Positions 7,313-8,719 of a DNA stretch of 8,719 nucleotides are shown here, in pieces (within the stretch, counting starts at the first letter, position 1; each line of letters opens with the position of its first letter). Origin of the DNA: Terriglobia bacterium. GTDB taxonomy: Bacteria > Acidobacteriota > Terriglobia > UBA7540. The notes under the pieces were generated by a model. That model saw nothing but the letters and a program-made list of their open reading frames with translations, had not been told where the DNA came from and made no database searches. The stretch lies in contig JASHYZ010000594.1 in NCBI GenBank assembly GCA_030042795.1, positions 1-8,719 of the forward strand, read 5' to 3'. Made by a program: the position numbers and the translations under genes.

Positions 7313-7409
7313 GGGTTGAGTTCCTTTCGGCTCCTTACAATGCGCGGTTGTGAGGCTACGGGGTGTCGTTCCCAGCGCATCTCTTAGAGACGGCAGGGGC
7401 CTGGCAAGC
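7313..7409. other. gnd-zwf intergenic spacer
   Basis: This 97-bp spacer holds the zwf ribosome-binding site (AAAGGAA on the minus strand, 7321-7327). It also holds an 11-bp odd palindrome, TCTCTTAGAGA at 7380-7390, with 5-bp arms around one base. There is no T-tract terminator and no convincing promoter, which fits read-through from gnd into zwf. The palindrome could be a small operator but may be chance. Confidence 0.5.
7321..7327 (-). promoter_or_regulatory. Ribosome-binding site that decides the zwf start
   Basis: Read on the minus strand this is AAAGGAA, 8 nt before the ATG at 7312. It supports the short 465-aa product over the longer open frame that reaches 7654. Confidence 0.75.
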
Positions 7410-8426
7410 CTATCCTTGCTTCTTTTCCAGGTGCCCTCCGAACGCGAAGCGCATCGCGGCCAGCACTTTGTTCGCGAACTCGTCGCGGCCTCTGGAGCTA
7501 AAGCGCGAATACAACGCCGAGGTAAGGAGCGGCGCTGCAATGCCTTCGTCGATGGCCGCGATCGAGGTCCAGCGGCCCTCGCCGGAATCGGAAACACGCC
7601 CGGCGTACTCTTCGAGGTTGGGGCTCTTGTGCAAGGCCGCTGCGGTGAGATCAAGCAGCCAGGAACTGATCACGCTGCCGCGCCTCCAGACCTCCGCGAT
7701 TTCCGCCAGATTCAAATCAAACTGATAGTACTTCGGGTCGCGCAACGGAGTGGTTTCGGCATTAATCTCTTCTTTGTTTTTGCCCACATCGGCGTGGCGC
7801 ATGATGTTCAGGCCTTCCGCGTAAGCAGCCATTAAGCCGTACTCGATGCCGTTGTGAACCATCTTCACAAAGTGCCCGGCGCCGTGCGGACCACAATGCA
7901 AGTAGCCCTGCTCAGCAGTGCCTGAACCCTTCTTGCGACCAGGTGTAGGCAGCGCAGCGTCGTATCCTGGCGCCAAAGCCACGAAAATTGGGTCCAGATG
8001 TTTAACCACATCAGGTTCGCCGCCGATCATCAGACAGTAACCTCGCTCGAGACCCCACACGCCGCCGCTGGTTCCGGCATCGACATAGTGAATGCCGAGT
8101 GGCTTAAGACGCTCGGCGCGGTCGATGTCATCGCGATAATAGGAATTGCCTCCGTCGATGAGAATGTCTCCCGATTCAAGGCGCTTTGCCAGTTCGTCCT
8201 CCACCGAATCCACCACGCCGGCGGGCACCATCAGCCACACCGCGCGCGGCTTCGTCAGCTTGCGGACGAAGTCGTCAAGGGACGTTGTACCGGCCGCGCC
8301 AGCTTGGGCAAGCTCTTTCACCGAGGCCGCCTGCGAGTCAAACACCACGCATTCGTGGCCGTGGGCCAGCAGACGTTTCACCATGTTTGAGCCCATCCGG
8401 CCCAGGCCGATCAAGCCAAGCTGCAT
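7410..8426 (-). CDS. gnd: 6-phosphogluconate dehydrogenase, decarboxylating, short GndA-type
   Basis: The enzyme converts 6-phosphogluconate to ribulose 5-phosphate and CO2 with reduction of a nicotinamide cofactor. At 338 aa it belongs to the short group (about 300-340 aa, like B. subtilis YqeC), not the 470-aa group of E. coli Gnd. The N-terminal Rossmann motif is GLGRMG at 7-12. The second strand ends in an acidic residue (VVFD, D30), which generally favours NAD+; NADP+-dependent long forms carry Asn-Arg-Thr here. Substrate and catalytic motifs are DGGNSYYRD (91-99), [15 protein letters not shown] (115-129) and [13 protein letters not shown] (185-197) with the likely catalytic K188, and E195 and N192 nearby. 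The 155-178 segment with TPGR and QGYLHCG is typical of this subgroup. A strong Shine-Dalgarno, GAGGAGG, lies 5 nt before the ATG. It stands directly upstream of zwf on the same strand, giving an oxidative pentose-phosphate pair. Confidence 0.95.
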   Translation of the reverse strand: MQLGLIGLGRMGSNMVKRLLAHGHECVVFDSQAASVKELAQAGAAGTTSLDDFVRKLTKPRAVWLMVPAGVVDSVEDELAKRLESGDILIDGGNSYYRDDIDRAERLKPLGIHYVDAGTSGGVWGLERGYCLMIGGEPDVVKHLDPIFVALAPGYDAALPTPGRKKGSGTAEQGYLHCGPHGAGHFVKMVHNGIEYGLMAAYAEGLNIMRHADVGKNKEEINAETTPLRDPKYYQFDLNLAEIAEVWRRGSVISSWLLDLTAAALHKSPNLEEYAGRVSDSGEGRWTSIAAIDEGIAAPLLTSALYSRFSSRGRDEFANKVLAAMRFAFGGHLEKKQG

Positions 8427-8431
8427 AAGGT

Positions 8432-8438
8432 CCTCCTC
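8432..8438 (-). promoter_or_regulatory. Strong ribosome-binding site of gnd
   Basis: On the minus strand this reads GAGGAGG, 5 nt before the gnd ATG at 8426. It is the best Shine-Dalgarno match in the window and contrasts with the lack of one before topA and the AAA+ ATPase gene. Confidence 0.85.
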
Positions 8439-8458
8439 ATCATAGATGCGTCTGAATT

Positions 8459-8488
8459 CGCCACGGTGGCAGGCTTATCTTCGTGGCG
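8459..8488. repeat. 7-bp inverted repeat between the ccmD-like gene and gnd
   Basis: CGCCACG at 8459-8465 is the exact reverse complement of CGTGGCG at 8482-8488, with 16 nt between. A competing smaller stem, GCCAC/GTGGC around a single G, exists at 8460-8470. Neither is followed by a T run on either strand, so this is not a standard rho-independent terminator. In the minus-strand transcript it would form a hairpin about 20 nt ahead of the gnd ribosome-binding site. It could affect RNA stability, or be without function. Confidence 0.4.
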
Positions 8489-8504
8489 CAGGCTGGCGGA
8501 AAAC

Positions 8505-8657
8505 TCAGTCCGCGATTACTCTCGTGGAGCCGCTCCTTGCCTTAAGTTCTTCGAGTTCCTTCTGCAGGCGGCGTTGCCGGCGTGACAGGCTCCAGGCGTA
8601 CACCATAAAGATGATCCACACAAACGCGTAAGCGAGAAAGAGAAATATGTTGACCAC
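8505..8657 (-). CDS. CcmD-like small membrane protein (putative haem exporter subunit)
   Basis: This 50-aa peptide has one membrane segment (about residues 3-22, rich in F, I, L, V, Y, W), then a basic stretch SRRQRR (25-30) and a short charged amphipathic helix (about 27-40, LQKELEELKA). This layout, with an aromatic helix followed by WSLSRRQRRL, matches CcmD-family proteins. CcmD binds the CcmABC/CcmE haem-handling complex in the inner membrane during cytochrome c maturation. I chose the GTG at 8657 because AAGGGG lies 4 nt upstream and it places the N-terminus right at the helix. The frame can extend to a TTG at 8705, but that would translate the 7-bp repeat and add an unlikely hydrophilic leader. 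If this is CcmD, ccmC or ccmB should lie just beyond the right edge. gnd follows 78 bp downstream and is unrelated in function. Family call is by pattern only. Confidence 0.65.
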   Translation of the reverse strand: MVNIFLFLAYAFVWIIFMVYAWSLSRRQRRLQKELEELKARSGSTRVIAD

Positions 8658-8661
8658 AACA

Positions 8662-8667
8662 CCCCTT
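8662..8667 (-). promoter_or_regulatory. Ribosome-binding site supporting the GTG start of the CcmD-like gene
   Basis: Read on the minus strand this is AAGGGG, 4 nt before the GTG at 8657. It is the reason for preferring the 50-aa product to the 66-aa reading from TTG 8705. Confidence 0.55.
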
Positions 8668-8673
8668 AAAAGC

Positions 8674-8701
8674 AGTGACGAGTGGCTAGTGGCTAGTGTT
8701 G
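8674..8701 (+). repeat. 7-bp tandem array, unit AGTGGCT
   Basis: Four in-register heptads can be read: agtgacg (8674-8680), agtggct (8681-8687), agtggct (8688-8694) and agtgttg (8695-8701). The two central copies are identical and the outer ones diverge in their last three bases. The array lies just upstream of the CcmD-like gene's ribosome-binding site, with the gene on the opposite strand. It shares the 7-bp period but not the sequence of the array before topA. Confidence 0.7.
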
Positions 8702-8719
8702 GCAACTACCGGGAGACGA

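Noticed and set aside
7313..7654. N-terminal extension of zwf by 114 residues
   Set aside because: The stretch overlaps the 3' end of gnd in another frame, has no resemblance to the family and lacks a ribosome-binding site. ATG 7312 has AAAGGAA at 8 nt and gives the normal Zwf N-terminus.
7350..7835. Plus-strand frame opposite gnd (161 codons)
   Set aside because: It lies antisense to clear gnd coding sequence, with no ribosome-binding site or recognisable domain.
8439..8444. TATGAT on the minus strand as a gnd promoter
   Set aside because: Five of six bases match a -10 box, but no -35 is present and the start point would fall inside the strong Shine-Dalgarno sequence of gnd.

Overview
The window (8,719 bp, GC-rich) reads as a housekeeping stretch of a Gram-negative-type bacterial chromosome. 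The most likely source is a member of the Acidobacteriota. That is an inference from gene content and style: a dprA-topA pair, a stand-alone LON-domain protein, a ChlI/MoxR-like ATPase opening G-I-F-A-I-N-E-L at its Walker B, a short GndA-type dehydrogenase, a CcmD-like peptide, and degenerate 7-bp intergenic repeats. No sequence search was possible. I see no rRNA, tRNA, CRISPR array, insertion sequence or phage gene.

Left part, plus strand (1-5897). The window opens inside dprA (5' end missing), which loads RecA on incoming single-stranded DNA. A 288-bp gap follows, with a candidate sigma-70-type promoter and a block of nine degenerate heptads running up to the start codon of topA (DNA topoisomerase I, 806 aa, five four-cysteine zinc motifs). 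A LON substrate-binding-domain protein (214 aa) follows 68 bp later. After another 41 bp comes a 488-aa AAA+ ATPase whose start codon sits 6 nt behind a perfect TATAAT box, suggesting a leaderless transcript. The ATPase has a Walker A with Ala before Lys, a Walker B with Asn-Glu, and a Cys/His cluster between them. No VWA-domain partner is visible.

Right part, minus strand (5915-8719). Reading right to left these are a 50-aa CcmD-like membrane peptide, gnd (6-phosphogluconate dehydrogenase, short form with an NAD-type fingerprint) and zwf (glucose-6-phosphate dehydrogenase). gnd and zwf form a compact oxidative pentose-phosphate unit; a 6-phosphogluconolactonase gene is not in the window. zwf converges on the ATPase gene with only 17 bp between the stops and no recognisable terminator.

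The points most worth a second look are the two unrelated 7-bp-period repeats (1177-1252 and 8674-8701), the putative leaderless promoter at 4419, and the orphan ATPase with its atypical nucleotide-binding motifs and possible metal site. The enzymes of the window are otherwise ordinary, and I do not claim a new multi-gene system.
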